A stretch of DNA of 64,000 bases from an uncultured Oscillospiraceae bacterium (GTDB lineage Bacteria > Bacillota > Clostridia > Oscillospirales > Oscillospiraceae), in NCBI GenBank assembly GCA_934561515.1, contig CAKTGM010000003.1, positions 1 to 64,000 on the forward strand, in the 5' to 3' direction. A model generated the notes under the pieces. The model saw only the letters and a program-made list of their open reading frames with translations. It was not told where the DNA came from and searched no databases. The position numbers were made by a program, and so were the translations under genes. Every line of letters starts with the position of its first letter. Position 1 is the first letter of the stretch. Below are positions 33,480-42,543 of this stretch, piece after piece.

Positions 33480-33495
33480 TTTCAATTCATTGAAA
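33480..33495. promoter_or_regulatory. Palindrome overlapping the walJ transcription start (operator candidate)
   Basis: TTTCAAT-TC-ATTGAAA has perfect 7-bp arms and lies immediately downstream of the -10 box, where a bound repressor would block initiation. Confidence 0.5.
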
Positions 33496-33523
33496 TCATA
33501 CCACAGGCGCGCGCAATAGTCAA
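33495..33523 (-). promoter_or_regulatory. Sigma-A promoter of the walJ operon
   Basis: On the minus strand TTGACT, a 17-bp spacer and TATGAT form a near-consensus promoter 30 bp before the walJ start codon. Confidence 0.8.
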
Positions 33524-33551
33524 AAAGAAAAAGCCCTCTCCGAAAGAGGGC
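33522..33551 (-). terminator. Terminator of the DUF4830 gene
   Basis: On the minus strand GCCCTCT...AGAGGGC is followed by a run of T interrupted by one C. It abuts the walJ -35 box. Confidence 0.75.
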
Positions 33552-33572
33552 GCGAGGGGAGAAAAACCGCGC

Positions 33573-34034
33573 TCAGGACGCGGGGAAGGCAAGCCCCGCC
33601 ATGAAGCCGTTCTCGCCGGTGCAGACAACGTCGCCCGCGGCGACAACGCCCTCGCAGACGTAGAGATCGAGCTGGCAGGACTGCGGGCGGCCGGGGTAAT
33701 TGGTCACAACATAGGTGTAGCGCGAGAGCGCTTTCCCGCATTGGCGCGTGAGGTCGAAGCCCTGCTCAAGCTGGAGCGTGTTGTAGCTTAGGTACGGCTC
33801 TTCAAGCGTTTCGCCCAGCGTGATGCTCAGCGTCTCGATGGGCTGGTCGTTGACGGCCCAGCCGAGGGAGGTGAGGTAGGCGAGGCGCTGCTCGTTCGTT
33901 TCGGCGGGGATGGCGGGCGCTTCGGCGCTTTTCCGGCACGCGCGCGGCAGCGCGATGAGCGCGAGCACCAGGAGAAAGACGGCGGCGAGCGCGAAGGCGC
34001 GGCGGCGGGAGAGCTTTGCGGTGATGATGAACAC
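33573..34034 (-). CDS. DUF4830-domain membrane-anchored protein
   Basis: The 153-aa protein begins with a GTG codon and has one N-terminal membrane helix (about 12-32) after a basic stretch (KLSRRR). The rest follows the DUF4830 pattern: LGWAVNDQPIETLSITLGETLEEPYLSYNTLQLEQGFDL, TYVVTNYPG and GFMAGL at the end. This is a sporulating-Firmicute family of unknown role, apparently extracytoplasmic. It forms its own minus-strand unit with a good terminator, upstream of walJ. The start context (GTG without a close SD) is weak. Confidence 0.75.
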   Translation of the reverse strand: MFIITAKLSRRRAFALAAVFLLVLALIALPRACRKSAEAPAIPAETNEQRLAYLTSLGWAVNDQPIETLSITLGETLEEPYLSYNTLQLEQGFDLTRQCGKALSRYTYVVTNYPGRPQSCQLDLYVCEGVVAAGDVVCTGENGFMAGLAFPAS

Positions 34035-34125
34035 GCGAGATCACACCCTTTCTCTCAAAAGCTATTCCACCGGCGGCAAAAGTATGCTACACTGGACGGA
34101 AGCAACAGGAAAGGCGGAATGGAGC

Positions 34126-34845
34126 ATGGCAGAGCAGAGACTCGACAAGATCATCGCCTCAACGGGGCGCTATTCGCGCCGCGAGGTCAAGACCCTCGTG
34201 CGCGAGGGGCGCGTGCTCGTCGACGGGCGCATCGCCGCGAGCGCGGAGGAAAAATGCGATCCAGAGCGTGCGCGCATCCGCGTGAACGGCGAAGAGATCG
34301 GATACCGGGAGCACACCTATGTGATGCTCCACAAGCCCGCGGGCGTGCTGTCGGCGACCGAGGACGGAAGGGGCGAGACCGTGCTCGACCTGCTCGCGCC
34401 GGAGTACCGGAAGATCGGCCTTTTCCCCGTCGGGCGGCTCGATAAGGACACCGAGGGATTGCTGCTGCTCACCGACGACGGCGCGCTCGCCCACGACCTG
34501 CTCGCGCCGAAAAAGCACGTTGACAAGGTCTACTTCGCCCGCACCGAGGGCGCGCTCGGCGAGGAGGACTGCGCGGCCTTTGCCGCGGGCATCACGCTCG
34601 GCGACGGGCTTTCCTGCCTGCCGGCGAAGCTTGAGATCCTAAAGAGCGGCGCGCAGAGCGAGGCGCTTGTCACCGTCTGCGAGGGGAAGTTCCATCAGGT
34701 CAAGCGGATGCTCGCCTCGCGCGGAAACCCTGTTATCTACCTCAAGCGCCTTTCCATGGGGCCGCTCACGCTGGACGAGGAGCTGCAAGCGGGCGAATAC
34801 CGCCTGCTCACGGCGCAGGAGATCGAACGGCTGCGCACCCGCTAG
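34126..34845 (+). CDS. RsuA-family pseudouridine synthase
   Basis: The 239-aa enzyme has an N-terminal S4 RNA-binding domain (about 1-60, MAEQRLDKIIASTGRYSRRE) and the RsuA/RluB/E/F catalytic domain with the active-site Asp in GRLDKDTEGLLLLT. It isomerises a uridine in rRNA; RsuA acts on 16S U516, but RluB-type activity on 23S rRNA cannot be excluded from sequence alone. The start at 34126 is chosen because it directly precedes the S4 domain; an upstream in-frame start would add an unlikely 72-residue extension. Upstream a weak promoter-like pair (TTCCAC, TACACT) is present. Confidence 0.9.
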   Translation: MAEQRLDKIIASTGRYSRREVKTLVREGRVLVDGRIAASAEEKCDPERARIRVNGEEIGYREHTYVMLHKPAGVLSATEDGRGETVLDLLAPEYRKIGLFPVGRLDKDTEGLLLLTDDGALAHDLLAPKKHVDKVYFARTEGALGEEDCAAFAAGITLGDGLSCLPAKLEILKSGAQSEALVTVCEGKFHQVKRMLASRGNPVIYLKRLSMGPLTLDEELQAGEYRLLTAQEIERLRTR

Positions 34846-34950
34846 GCAATTTGCCCAAGGGAAAAAAGGAGTTTTAAGTCAAAGGCAAAATATGCCTTTA
34901 CGAAATGTCCAAAAATAGCAAATTTTTTTGTGAAAAAAAGAAAGAAGTCC

Positions 34951-34979
34951 TTGCAAAAGTGAAACAGACCCAGTATAAT
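34951..34979 (+). promoter_or_regulatory. Sigma-A promoter of the CdaR-like regulator gene
   Basis: TTGCAA (34951-34956), 17 bp and TATAAT (34974-34979) form a near-consensus promoter. The 57-nt leader ends in TAAGGAGG. Confidence 0.85.
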
Positions 34980-35035
34980 GTTCCCATATAGTTGACGAAA
35001 TGCACAAACTTCCATTTTGTTAAGGAGGCACGAAT

Positions 35036-36130
35036 ATGTCCGGTAGGATCTTTCAGAACATCGTGTTGCAATTTAAGGAAACGACCGATACGGTCATCGG
35101 TGTGATCGACTCGGAGGGGACGGTCATCGCCTGCACCGACCTGCCGGAGATCGGCCAGCGCTGGCCGCAGCTGGTGCAGCCCATCAACGCTGCCGAGGGC
35201 GACAGCGTCGTGCTCGAGGGCAAGACCTTCAAGGCGCTCGAGGGCTGGGGCGGTCAGTTCGACTTTGCAGCCTTCACGCGCGGCGAGGATGCCCTCAGCG
35301 CCACCGTCTGCCGTATGGCGACCGTCGCGCTCAACACCGCCAAGAGCTATTACGAGGAAAAGCACGACAAGACCTCGTTCGTCAAGAGCATCCTTTCCGA
35401 CAATATCCTGCTGAGCGACATTTACGTGCGCGCCAAGGAGCTGCACGTGGAGGCCGAGCTCAACCGCGGCGTGTTCGTTGTCCGCCGCGCGGATGAAAAG
35501 GGCGAGGCCGTCTCGGTCGAGGCCATCCAGAACATCTTCCCCGACCGCCAGACCAGCTTTGTCCTCTCCATGGGCGAGGACGATGTGGTGCTCGTGCAGC
35601 AGCTCGGCGACAATGTCGAGATGTCTGACCTTGAAAAGACCGCTGCGCTCATCGAGGAGACGCTGCGCGTGAACGGCGAGAGCACCGTGATCGTGGGCAT
35701 CGGCACGGTGACGACGCACCTGCGCGACCTTGCCAAGGCCTATAAGGAAGCACAGATGGCCATCGAGGTCGGCAAGGTCTTCGACACGGAGAAGTACGTC
35801 ATCAGCTACGAGAACCTCGGCATCGGCCGCCTCATCTACCAGCTGCCGACGACGCTGTGCGAGATGTTCTTACAGGAGGTCTTCAAGAAGAACCCCATCG
35901 ACGCGCTCGACAAGGAGACGCTCTTTACGATCAACAAGTTCTTCGAGAACAACCTCATCCTCTCGGAAACCGCGCGCAAGCTGTTCGTGCACAGAAATAC
36001 GCTCGTTTACCGCCTTGAGAAGATCAAGAAGCTCACGGGCCTTGACCTGCGCGAGTTCGACGACGCCATCACCTTCAAGGTCGCGCTCATGGTCAAAAAG
36101 TACCTCGCCTCCCGCGGGATCGAGGCGTAA
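35036..36130 (+). CDS. CdaR/PucR family transcriptional regulator
   Basis: The 364-aa protein has a small N-terminal diacid-recognition-like domain (about 1-120, VIGVIDSEGTVIACTDLPEIG), a central GGDEF-related region (about 130-280) and a C-terminal PucR HTH domain with the family motif LILSETARKLFVHRNTLVYRLEKIKKLTGLD. CdaR-like proteins activate carbohydrate or glycerate catabolism; the true inducer here is unknown, as no catabolic genes are adjacent. It is monocistronic, with a strong promoter and terminator. The start follows TAAGGAGG at ideal spacing. Confidence 0.85.
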   Translation: MSGRIFQNIVLQFKETTDTVIGVIDSEGTVIACTDLPEIGQRWPQLVQPINAAEGDSVVLEGKTFKALEGWGGQFDFAAFTRGEDALSATVCRMATVALNTAKSYYEEKHDKTSFVKSILSDNILLSDIYVRAKELHVEAELNRGVFVVRRADEKGEAVSVEAIQNIFPDRQTSFVLSMGEDDVVLVQQLGDNVEMSDLEKTAALIEETLRVNGESTVIVGIGTVTTHLRDLAKAYKEAQMAIEVGKVFDTEKYVISYENLGIGRLIYQLPTTLCEMFLQEVFKKNPIDALDKETLFTINKFFENNLILSETARKLFVHRNTLVYRLEKIKKLTGLDLREFDDAITFKVALMVKKYLASRGIEA

Positions 36131-36145
36131 AGCAAAAAAGCTTTC

Positions 36146-36180
36146 ACAAGGGCTGTCCGCCGGACGGCCCTTGTTTTTTG
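36146..36180 (+). terminator. Terminator after the CdaR-like gene
   Basis: A stem ACAAGGGC...GCCCTTGT (with TCCG/CGGA inside and a small bulge) is followed by TTTTTT. Confidence 0.85.
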
Positions 36181-36223
36181 CGCATCGGGGACAAAAAAAG
36201 TCGAGAGTTTACATAATTGTCTG

Positions 36224-36252
36224 TTGCCATCCCGACCTTGCCGCGCTATAAT
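36224..36252 (+). promoter_or_regulatory. Sigma-A promoter of the ftsE operon
   Basis: TTGCCA (36224-36229), 17 bp and TATAAT (36247-36252) precede ftsE by 56 bp. Confidence 0.82.
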
Positions 36253-36308
36253 AAAATAAGAAATATGCGGGATCGGGTCCGAGCCTGCCGAAAAATGAGG
36301 GACGAAGC

Positions 36309-36992
<684 letters not shown>

Positions 36993-36996
36993 GGCT

Positions 36997-37887
36997 ATGC
37001 GCAAACACGATTTTACTTACTTTTTCGGCGAGGGCGTGCGCAATATGTTTTCGCACGGCTTCATGTCGTTTGCGGCGGTGGGCATCACGGTGGCCTGCCT
37101 TGTGGTCATGGGCACATTTTCGCTCGTGGCCTACAACGCGCAGGTCCAGCTCCAGCAGCTGGAAAGCGAGTATGAGATCCTGGCCTTTGTGGACGAGAGC
37201 TTCGACGAGGCGCAGACAAAAGCCGTCGGGCGCGCCATCGAGCAGCGCGAGAACGTGAAAAGCTGCGTCTTTATCAGCAAGGAAGAGGCAATCGAATCGT
37301 TTGAGGAAAAGTACGAGGGCGACGAGCTCTTCCAGAACCTTGACCCCGAGATCCTGCGCGACCGCTACGCCGTATTTGTCTACGACCTGAACGACGCCGG
37401 GGAGACCGCGCAGGACCTGCTCAACAATGTGCCGGGCGTTGCCAAGGTCCGCGTGGACGAGGACATCGCCGGCGGCTTCATCGCGCTGCGAAATGTCGCG
37501 GGCGTTGTGTGCATCGCGCTCATCACAATTTTGCTGCTCGTGTCGATCTTCATCATCTCCAACACCATCAAGCTCACGACCTTTGACCGCCGCGACGAGA
37601 TCGCCATCATGAAGATGGTGGGCGCGACGAACGGCTTCATCCGCTGGCCCTTTGTCTACGAGGGCTTTATGATCGGCCTTCTCAGCGCGGTGCTGGGCTT
37701 CGGCTTCCAGTGGCTGCTCTACGAGTCGGTCGCCAAGAGCCTGATGATGTCCGACCGGCTCCAGCTTCTGACCATCGTGGACTTTACGTCCATCTGGCAG
37801 CCCGTCGCCGCCATCTTTGCCGCCGCCGGTATCCTCATCGGCGTGGGCGGCAGCCTGACCGCCATCCGCAAGTTCCTGCACGTGTAA
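36997..37887 (+). CDS. ftsX: Cell division permease FtsX
   Basis: The 296-aa protein has the FtsX topology: first helix near 24-45, a large extracellular loop (about 46-165), then three helices (about 170-195, 225-245 and 265-290). KMVGATNGFIRWPFVYEGF is the conserved cytoplasmic coupling segment. It begins at 36997, 4 bases after the ftsE stop; an earlier in-frame start would lie within ftsE. Its extracellular loop should bind the coiled-coil protein encoded next, as in the FtsX-PcsB pair of streptococci. Confidence 0.94.
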   Translation: MRKHDFTYFFGEGVRNMFSHGFMSFAAVGITVACLVVMGTFSLVAYNAQVQLQQLESEYEILAFVDESFDEAQTKAVGRAIEQRENVKSCVFISKEEAIESFEEKYEGDELFQNLDPEILRDRYAVFVYDLNDAGETAQDLLNNVPGVAKVRVDEDIAGGFIALRNVAGVVCIALITILLLVSIFIISNTIKLTTFDRRDEIAIMKMVGATNGFIRWPFVYEGFMIGLLSAVLGFGFQWLLYESVAKSLMMSDRLQLLTIVDFTSIWQPVAAIFAAAGILIGVGGSLTAIRKFLHV

Positions 37888-37897
37888 GGAGACGCAT

Positions 37898-39100
37898 ATG
37901 AAAAAAGGCATCTTACGCACGCTCCTCGTCCTCGCCGTCGTCTGCGCGCTGACGATTTGCGATTTGGCGCCCTTTTCCATGGTGCAGGACGCTTCCGCCG
38001 TCACGCAGGCGGAGATCGACAAGCTCAAGGATGAGCTCAGCGGCATGAACGCGGAGAAGTCGCAGCTGCAAAAGGAGCTCAAGTCCATCCAGAGCGACAA
38101 GAATACCGCGCTTGCACAGAAGGAGAACATCGACAAGCAGATCAACCTTCTCCAGTCTGAGATCCGCAGCGTAGAAAAGCTGATCGCCGAATACGAATCG
38201 CTCATCGAGCAGACCGAGCAGGAGATCCGCGAGAACGAAGCGGAGGAGGCGCGCCAGTACGAAAAATTCTGCGCGCGCGTGCGCGCGATGGAAGAGCGCG
38301 GCACGATCTCCTACTGGTCGGTGCTGTTCGACGCGGCGAGCTTTTCCGACCTTCTCAGCGCCATGGACTTCATCAGTGAGATCATGGACAGCGACCAGAA
38401 GGTCATCGACGATCTGCGGAACCTGCGCGAGCAGATCGAGCAGAAGAAGGCGGGGCTTGAGGCCTCGCTTGCCGAGCAGCAGAGCGCCAAGGAGACGCTC
38501 GTTGCCAAAAAGAGCGAGCTGAGCACCCAGCGTGCGGCGGCGGAAAAGGTCCTTGCCGACCTCAAGGCCAACGAAGCGCAGTACAAGAAGGTCATTGCCG
38601 AGCAGGACGCGGCGATGGAGCGCCAGCAGGCCGAGATCGTCCGTCTCTCGCGCGAGCTTGCCGCCAAGAACGGCGACACCACCGCAACGCTGGGCGGCTA
38701 CATCTGGCCCTGCTCGAGCAGGTACATCACCTCGCCCCTCGGCGCGCGCTACACGGGCATCGCGGGCGCGTCGACAAATCACGCGGGCATCGACATCGGC
38801 CGCGTGGGCTACACGACGCAGGTCGTCGCCGCCAAGGCGGGCACGGTCATCATCTCGGCCTACAACAAGTACCGCGGCAACTACGTTGTCGTCAGCCACG
38901 GCAGCGGCAACACCACGACCTATCAGCACCTCTCCTCCCGCTCGGTCAGCGTGGGCGCATATGTTGCGCAGGGTCAGGTCGTCGGCATCACCGGCACGAC
39001 CGGCATCAGCAGCGGCCCGCACCTGCACTTCGAGATCACCGAAAACGGCAAGATCGTCAACCCGCTCAACTACCTTACCAACTACATCAAGGGCTGGTAA
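37898..39100 (+). CDS. PcsB/EnvC-like coiled-coil M23 peptidoglycan hydrolase
   Basis: The 400-aa secreted protein has a signal peptide (about 1-34), a long coiled coil (about 36-255, many Glu/Lys/Gln heptads) with a helical hairpin tip, and a C-terminal M23 peptidase (LytM) domain (about 270-400). The zinc ligands His and Asp of NHAGIDIG and the HLHFE motif are all present, so it appears catalytically active. It belongs to the EnvC/PcsB organisation: FtsEX, by ATP hydrolysis, relieves autoinhibition of the coiled-coil effector so that the peptide cross-links of the septum are cut. Its gene is 10 bp behind ftsX and is closed by a terminator. Streptococcal PcsB carries a CHAP domain instead of M23. 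Confidence 0.92.
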   Translation: MKKGILRTLLVLAVVCALTICDLAPFSMVQDASAVTQAEIDKLKDELSGMNAEKSQLQKELKSIQSDKNTALAQKENIDKQINLLQSEIRSVEKLIAEYESLIEQTEQEIRENEAEEARQYEKFCARVRAMEERGTISYWSVLFDAASFSDLLSAMDFISEIMDSDQKVIDDLRNLREQIEQKKAGLEASLAEQQSAKETLVAKKSELSTQRAAAEKVLADLKANEAQYKKVIAEQDAAMERQQAEIVRLSRELAAKNGDTTATLGGYIWPCSSRYITSPLGARYTGIAGASTNHAGIDIGRVGYTTQVVAAKAGTVIISAYNKYRGNYVVVSHGSGNTTTYQHLSSRSVSVGAYVAQGQVVGITGTTGISSGPHLHFEITENGKIVNPLNYLTNYIKGW

Positions 39101-39114
39101 ACGCATAAGCCATC

Positions 39115-39150
39115 CGCTCCCCGCCATACACTGGTGGGGAGCGTTTTTTT
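39115..39150 (+). terminator. Terminator of the ftsEX operon
   Basis: CGCTCCCCGCCA/TGGTGGGGAGCG form a 12-bp stem with one G-T pair, followed by TTTTTTT. Confidence 0.87.
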
Positions 39151-39166
39151 GCGGGGAGGGAAGGCT

Positions 39167-39889
39167 TTGACGGGGCTTGTCAGCTATCGGGAGGCGGGAG
39201 AAAAGAACGGCGTGCGCACGCTCTGCGGTGCGCGCTTTTGCGCGGTTTTCGTTTCGCGCGGGGGAGGGATGGCGGCGCGGATTTCGGCAAGACGTGCGGC
39301 AAAGTATCTCAAAGCGCGCGGCGCGCGTCAGGCGGTCTTCCCGAAGGACTATCCGAATGCAGACGTCTTTGCGCGCTTTGGCGTCCTGCCGCCCTCCGAG
39401 CGGGCGCTGCGGCAGGTGAAGGCGGCGGAGATCATCCGCTGCGCGATGGAGAAGCTGGGACTTGCGAAAGAGGGGGCGCGCATCGCGCTCATCGCCGCCT
39501 CGCCGTCTGCCGCGCTGGAGAGCGCGGCCTTTGCGCTTTCGCGGGAGGTGCGCTACCTTTCGCTCTGCGCGCCGGGGGATGAGCGCATCGCCCGCGCGCT
39601 CCGCTGGGACTGCGGCGCGGGCGTTTCCGTCGGCACAACGGAGGGAGCGGACCTTGCCGCGGTCTTCTCCGGCGGCGCGGCGCGCTGCCGCTGCCCGGTG
39701 CTGGCGCTTGAAGACATGGCGCTCGCCGTGCGCTATGAGGCGGACGGACTCCCCGCCGCGGCGGAGAAGTGGGAGAAAAATGCGCTTCTCTGCGCGCTGC
39801 ACGCGGCAGGCATGCTGGATGCCGCGTCGATTTTCGTCAAAGATGTGGCGTTTCCCGACAAAACGGGGGAAAACGGAAACTTACCTTGA
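39167..39889 (+). CDS. Unknown conserved-looking cytoplasmic protein
   Basis: I do not recognise this 240-aa protein. It starts at TTG 39167, preceded by GGGAGGGAAGG, and runs in a GC-rich coding style to a TGA that overlaps the -35 box of the greA promoter. It is rich in Ala, Arg and small residues, with a Rossmann-like segment (LAKEGARIALIAASPSAALESAAFALSR, about 115-140), a later GAGVSVGTTEGADLAAVFSG and several Cys (CGARFC near 30, ARCRCPV near 182). No signal peptide or membrane helix is present. It could be an NAD- or nucleotide-binding protein; the neighbourhood (division genes before, greA after) says nothing specific. Confidence 0.6.
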   Translation: MTGLVSYREAGEKNGVRTLCGARFCAVFVSRGGGMAARISARRAAKYLKARGARQAVFPKDYPNADVFARFGVLPPSERALRQVKAAEIIRCAMEKLGLAKEGARIALIAASPSAALESAAFALSREVRYLSLCAPGDERIARALRWDCGAGVSVGTTEGADLAAVFSGGAARCRCPVLALEDMALAVRYEADGLPAAAEKWEKNALLCALHAAGMLDAASIFVKDVAFPDKTGENGNLP

Positions 39890-39914
39890 CAAGACGGGGA
39901 GAAATTACTATAAT
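39886..39914 (+). promoter_or_regulatory. Perfect-consensus sigma-A promoter of greA
   Basis: TTGACA (39886-39891), a 17-bp spacer and TATAAT (39909-39914) match the consensus exactly. The -35 box overlaps the stop codon of the preceding gene. Confidence 0.92.
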
Positions 39915-39987
39915 TGTTTCGCTAAAATGGTATTCGTGTGCGCGCCGCACTTTTTTCGTCGGCGCGAAAGAAAGGAACGATCTCAAT

Positions 39988-40464
39988 ATGAAAAAAGAGT
40001 ACAAGATGAGTGCGGAGCGTAAGGAAGAGCTGCAAAACGAGCTGACCTACCTCAAAACCGTGCGCGAACAGGAAGTGGCGGAGCTGATCAAGGAGGCCCG
40101 CGGCTTCGGCGACCTGAGCGAGAACAGCGAGTATGACGAAGCGAAGAACGAGCAGGGCAAGCTGTACTCCCGCATCGCCGAGATCGAGGATATCCTGCTC
40201 CACGCCGTCATCGTCGACGAGAGCGACGCAGGCACCAACGCCGTCGGCATCGGCTGCCGCGTGACGGTCGCGGACGTGAAGACCGGCCGCGAGATGCCCG
40301 AGTACAAGGTCGTCGGCTCGCAGGAGGCGGACCCCATGCACCGCGCCATCTCCGAGGATTCCCCCTTCGGCAAGGCGCTCATGGGCGCGAAGGAGGGCGA
40401 CGAGGTCAGCGTGGACGCGCCCGTCGGCACCATCCTCTACCGCATTGTCAAGATCGAACGCTGA
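39988..40464 (+). CDS. greA: Transcription elongation factor GreA
   Basis: The 158-aa factor has the N-terminal coiled coil with the acidic tip (KEARGFGDLSENSEYDEAKNEQ, about 38-60) that reaches into the RNA polymerase active site, and a C-terminal FKBP-like domain with SPFGKALMGAKEGDEVSV. It rescues arrested polymerase by stimulating transcript cleavage. AAAGGA lies 8 bases before the start. It is 30 bp upstream of lysS, with which it probably shares the strong promoter; greA-lysS adjacency is common in Firmicutes. Confidence 0.96.
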   Translation: MKKEYKMSAERKEELQNELTYLKTVREQEVAELIKEARGFGDLSENSEYDEAKNEQGKLYSRIAEIEDILLHAVIVDESDAGTNAVGIGCRVTVADVKTGREMPEYKVVGSQEADPMHRAISEDSPFGKALMGAKEGDEVSVDAPVGTILYRIVKIER

Positions 40465-40494
40465 TAAGAGATTCATATATAGGAGTTAGAAAAA

Positions 40495-42486
40495 ATGGCT
40501 GAAGAAAGAAACCAGAACACCGCGGCTGCCGAGCAGGACCTCAGCGAGATCCTTCAGGTCCGCCGCGACAAGCTCGCGGCGCTCCGCGCCGAGGGCCGCG
40601 ATCCCTTCCAGGAGACCCGGTTCGATGTGACGCATCACGCGCAGGACATCAAGGACAACTTTGACGCGCTCGAGGGCAGCGAGGTCCGCGTGGCCGGCCG
40701 CCTGATGAGCAAGCGCGGCATGGGCAAGGTCAGCTTCTGCGATTTGCAGGACAAGTCCGGCCGCATCCAGCTCTACGCCCGCAAGGACGAGATGGACGAA
40801 GAGGAATATAACCGCTTCAAGAAGTATGACATCGGCGATATCGTCGGCGTCGAGGGCGAGGTCTTCCGCACCCAGCGCGGCGAGATGAGCGTGCGCGCCA
40901 GGAAGATCACGCTGCTCAGTAAGTCCCTGCGCCCGCTGCCGGAGAAGTACCACGGTCTCACCGACAAGGAAGCGCGCTATCGCCAGCGCTATGTCGACCT
41001 CATCATCAACCCCGAGTCCAAGCGCAACTTCGAGATCCGCTCGAAGTTTGTCGCATTCCTGCGCCGCTACCTCGACTCCCTCGGCTTCATGGAGGTCGAG
41101 ACGCCGGTTTTGAGCCCCATCGCCGGCGGCGCGAACGCGCGCCCCTTCATCACGCACCACAATTCCCTCGATATCGATATGTATATGCGCATCGCGACCG
41201 AGCTGCACCTGAAGCGCCTGATCGTCGGCGGTATGGAGCGCGTGTACGAGGTTGGCCGCATCTTCCGCAACGAGGGTATGGACACCAAGCACAACCCCGA
41301 GTTCACCACCTGCGAGCTCTATCAGGCCTACACGAACCTTGACGGCATGATGGACATCCTTGAGGGCATCCTCACGGGCGCGGCGAAGGAGATCCTCGGC
41401 ACCTATCAGATCCAGTGGCTCGGCCACGACATTGACCTTACCCCCGCGTGGCCGCGCATCCCGATGGCGGAGGCCGTCAAGAACGTGACCGGCGCGGACT
41501 TCATGGCCATCGAGGGCGATGCAAAGGCCGCCGTCGCGCTCGCCAGGAGCGTCGGCGTCGACATGGACGGCGTGGACAAGACCTGGGGCAACGCCCTGTA
41601 CGAGACCTTCGACCAGAAGGTTGAGGAAACGCTCATCCAGCCGACCTTCATCACGATGTACCCCGTCGAGGTCAGCCCCCTCGCCAAGCGCAGCCCCTCC
41701 GACCCGCACCTCACCGAGCGCTACGAGATGTTCGTCTGCGGCTGCGAGATGGGCAACGCCTTCACCGAGCTCAACGACCCGATGGATCAGTACGAGCGCT
41801 TCAAGGCGCAGGTCGAAAAGCGCGCCAACGGCGATGAAGAGGCCGACATGATGGATGAAGATTACGTCATGGCCCTCGAGTACGGTCTGCCCCCCACGGG
41901 CGGTCTGGGCTTCGGCATCGACCGCTGCGCGATGATGCTCTGCGGCACCGATTCCATCCGCGACGTGATCCTCTTCCCGACGATGAAGCCGCTCGATATG
42001 CCCAAGAAGAGCGAAAAGGGCGAGGAAGAAAGCGCCGAGAGCGCTCCCGCCGCCGCGAAGACGAGCAGCGTGACCGGCTTTGTCAAGCCCAAGGGCGCGC
42101 ACGCTGCCGACGAGGTCGACAAGGTCGAGAGCGAGCCGATCTTCGAAGAGCAGGTCGACTTCGACACCTTCGCCAAGTCCGACTACCGCGCGGTCAAGAT
42201 CAAGGAGTGCACCGCCGTGCCCAAAAGCAAGAAGCTCTTGAAGTTCGTGCTCGACGACGGCTCCGGCACCGACCGCATCATCCTCTCCGGCATCCACGAC
42301 TACTATGAGCCCGAGGATCTTGTCGGCAAGACCGCCATCGCCATCGTCAACCTGCCCCCGCGCAAGATGATGGGCATCGATTCCTGCGGTATGCTCATTT
42401 CCGCCGTTCACCATGTGGACGGGGAGGAGCGCCTCAACTTCCTGCTGGTCGACGACGATATCCCCGCCGGCGCGAAGCTCTACTAA
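40495..42486 (+). CDS. lysS: Class II lysyl-tRNA synthetase with C-terminal tRNA-binding domain
   Basis: The 663-aa enzyme charges tRNA-Lys. It has an anticodon-binding OB domain (about 60-165), and a class II catalytic core with motif 2 FRNEGMDTKHNPEFT (near 257) and motif 3 GGLGFGIDRCAMML (near 468). The core ends near 505, the usual length of bacterial LysS. A Ser/Glu/Ala-rich linker (about 506-550) then joins a Trbp111/EMAP-like OB domain (about 555-663; DYRAVKIKECTAVPKSKKLLKF, LSGIHDYYEPEDLVGKTAIAIVNLPPRKMMGIDS...GMLISA). That domain is normal at the C-terminus of MetRS and binds tRNA non-specifically; its fusion to LysS is less common. The frame is continuous through the junction. Confidence 0.93.
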   Translation: MAEERNQNTAAAEQDLSEILQVRRDKLAALRAEGRDPFQETRFDVTHHAQDIKDNFDALEGSEVRVAGRLMSKRGMGKVSFCDLQDKSGRIQLYARKDEMDEEEYNRFKKYDIGDIVGVEGEVFRTQRGEMSVRARKITLLSKSLRPLPEKYHGLTDKEARYRQRYVDLIINPESKRNFEIRSKFVAFLRRYLDSLGFMEVETPVLSPIAGGANARPFITHHNSLDIDMYMRIATELHLKRLIVGGMERVYEVGRIFRNEGMDTKHNPEFTTCELYQAYTNLDGMMDILEGILTGAAKEILGTYQIQWLGHDIDLTPAWPRIPMAEAVKNVTGADFMAIEGDAKAAVALARSVGVDMDGVDKTWGNALYETFDQKVEETLIQPTFITMYPVEVSPLAKRSPSDPHLTERYEMFVCGCEMGNAFTELNDPMDQYERFKAQVEKRANGDEEADMMDEDYVMALEYGLPPTGGLGFGIDRCAMMLCGTDSIRDVILFPTMKPLDMPKKSEKGEEESAESAPAAAKTSSVTGFVKPKGAHAADEVDKVESEPIFEEQVDFDTFAKSDYRAVKIKECTAVPKSKKLLKFVLDDGSGTDRIILSGIHDYYEPEDLVGKTAIAIVNLPPRKMMGIDSCGMLISAVHHVDGEERLNFLLVDDDIPAGAKLY

Positions 42487-42494
42487 GACACAAT

Positions 42495-42536
42495 GAAAAA
42501 AGGTTCGGACTGCATTGCAGTCCGAACCTTTTTTTG
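42495..42536. terminator. Bidirectional terminator between lysS and the Xaa-Pro peptidase gene
   Basis: A long perfect stem AAAAAAGGTTCGGACTG/CAGTCCGAACCTTTTTT serves both convergent genes. Confidence 0.92.
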
Positions 42537-42543
42537 TGTCGTG

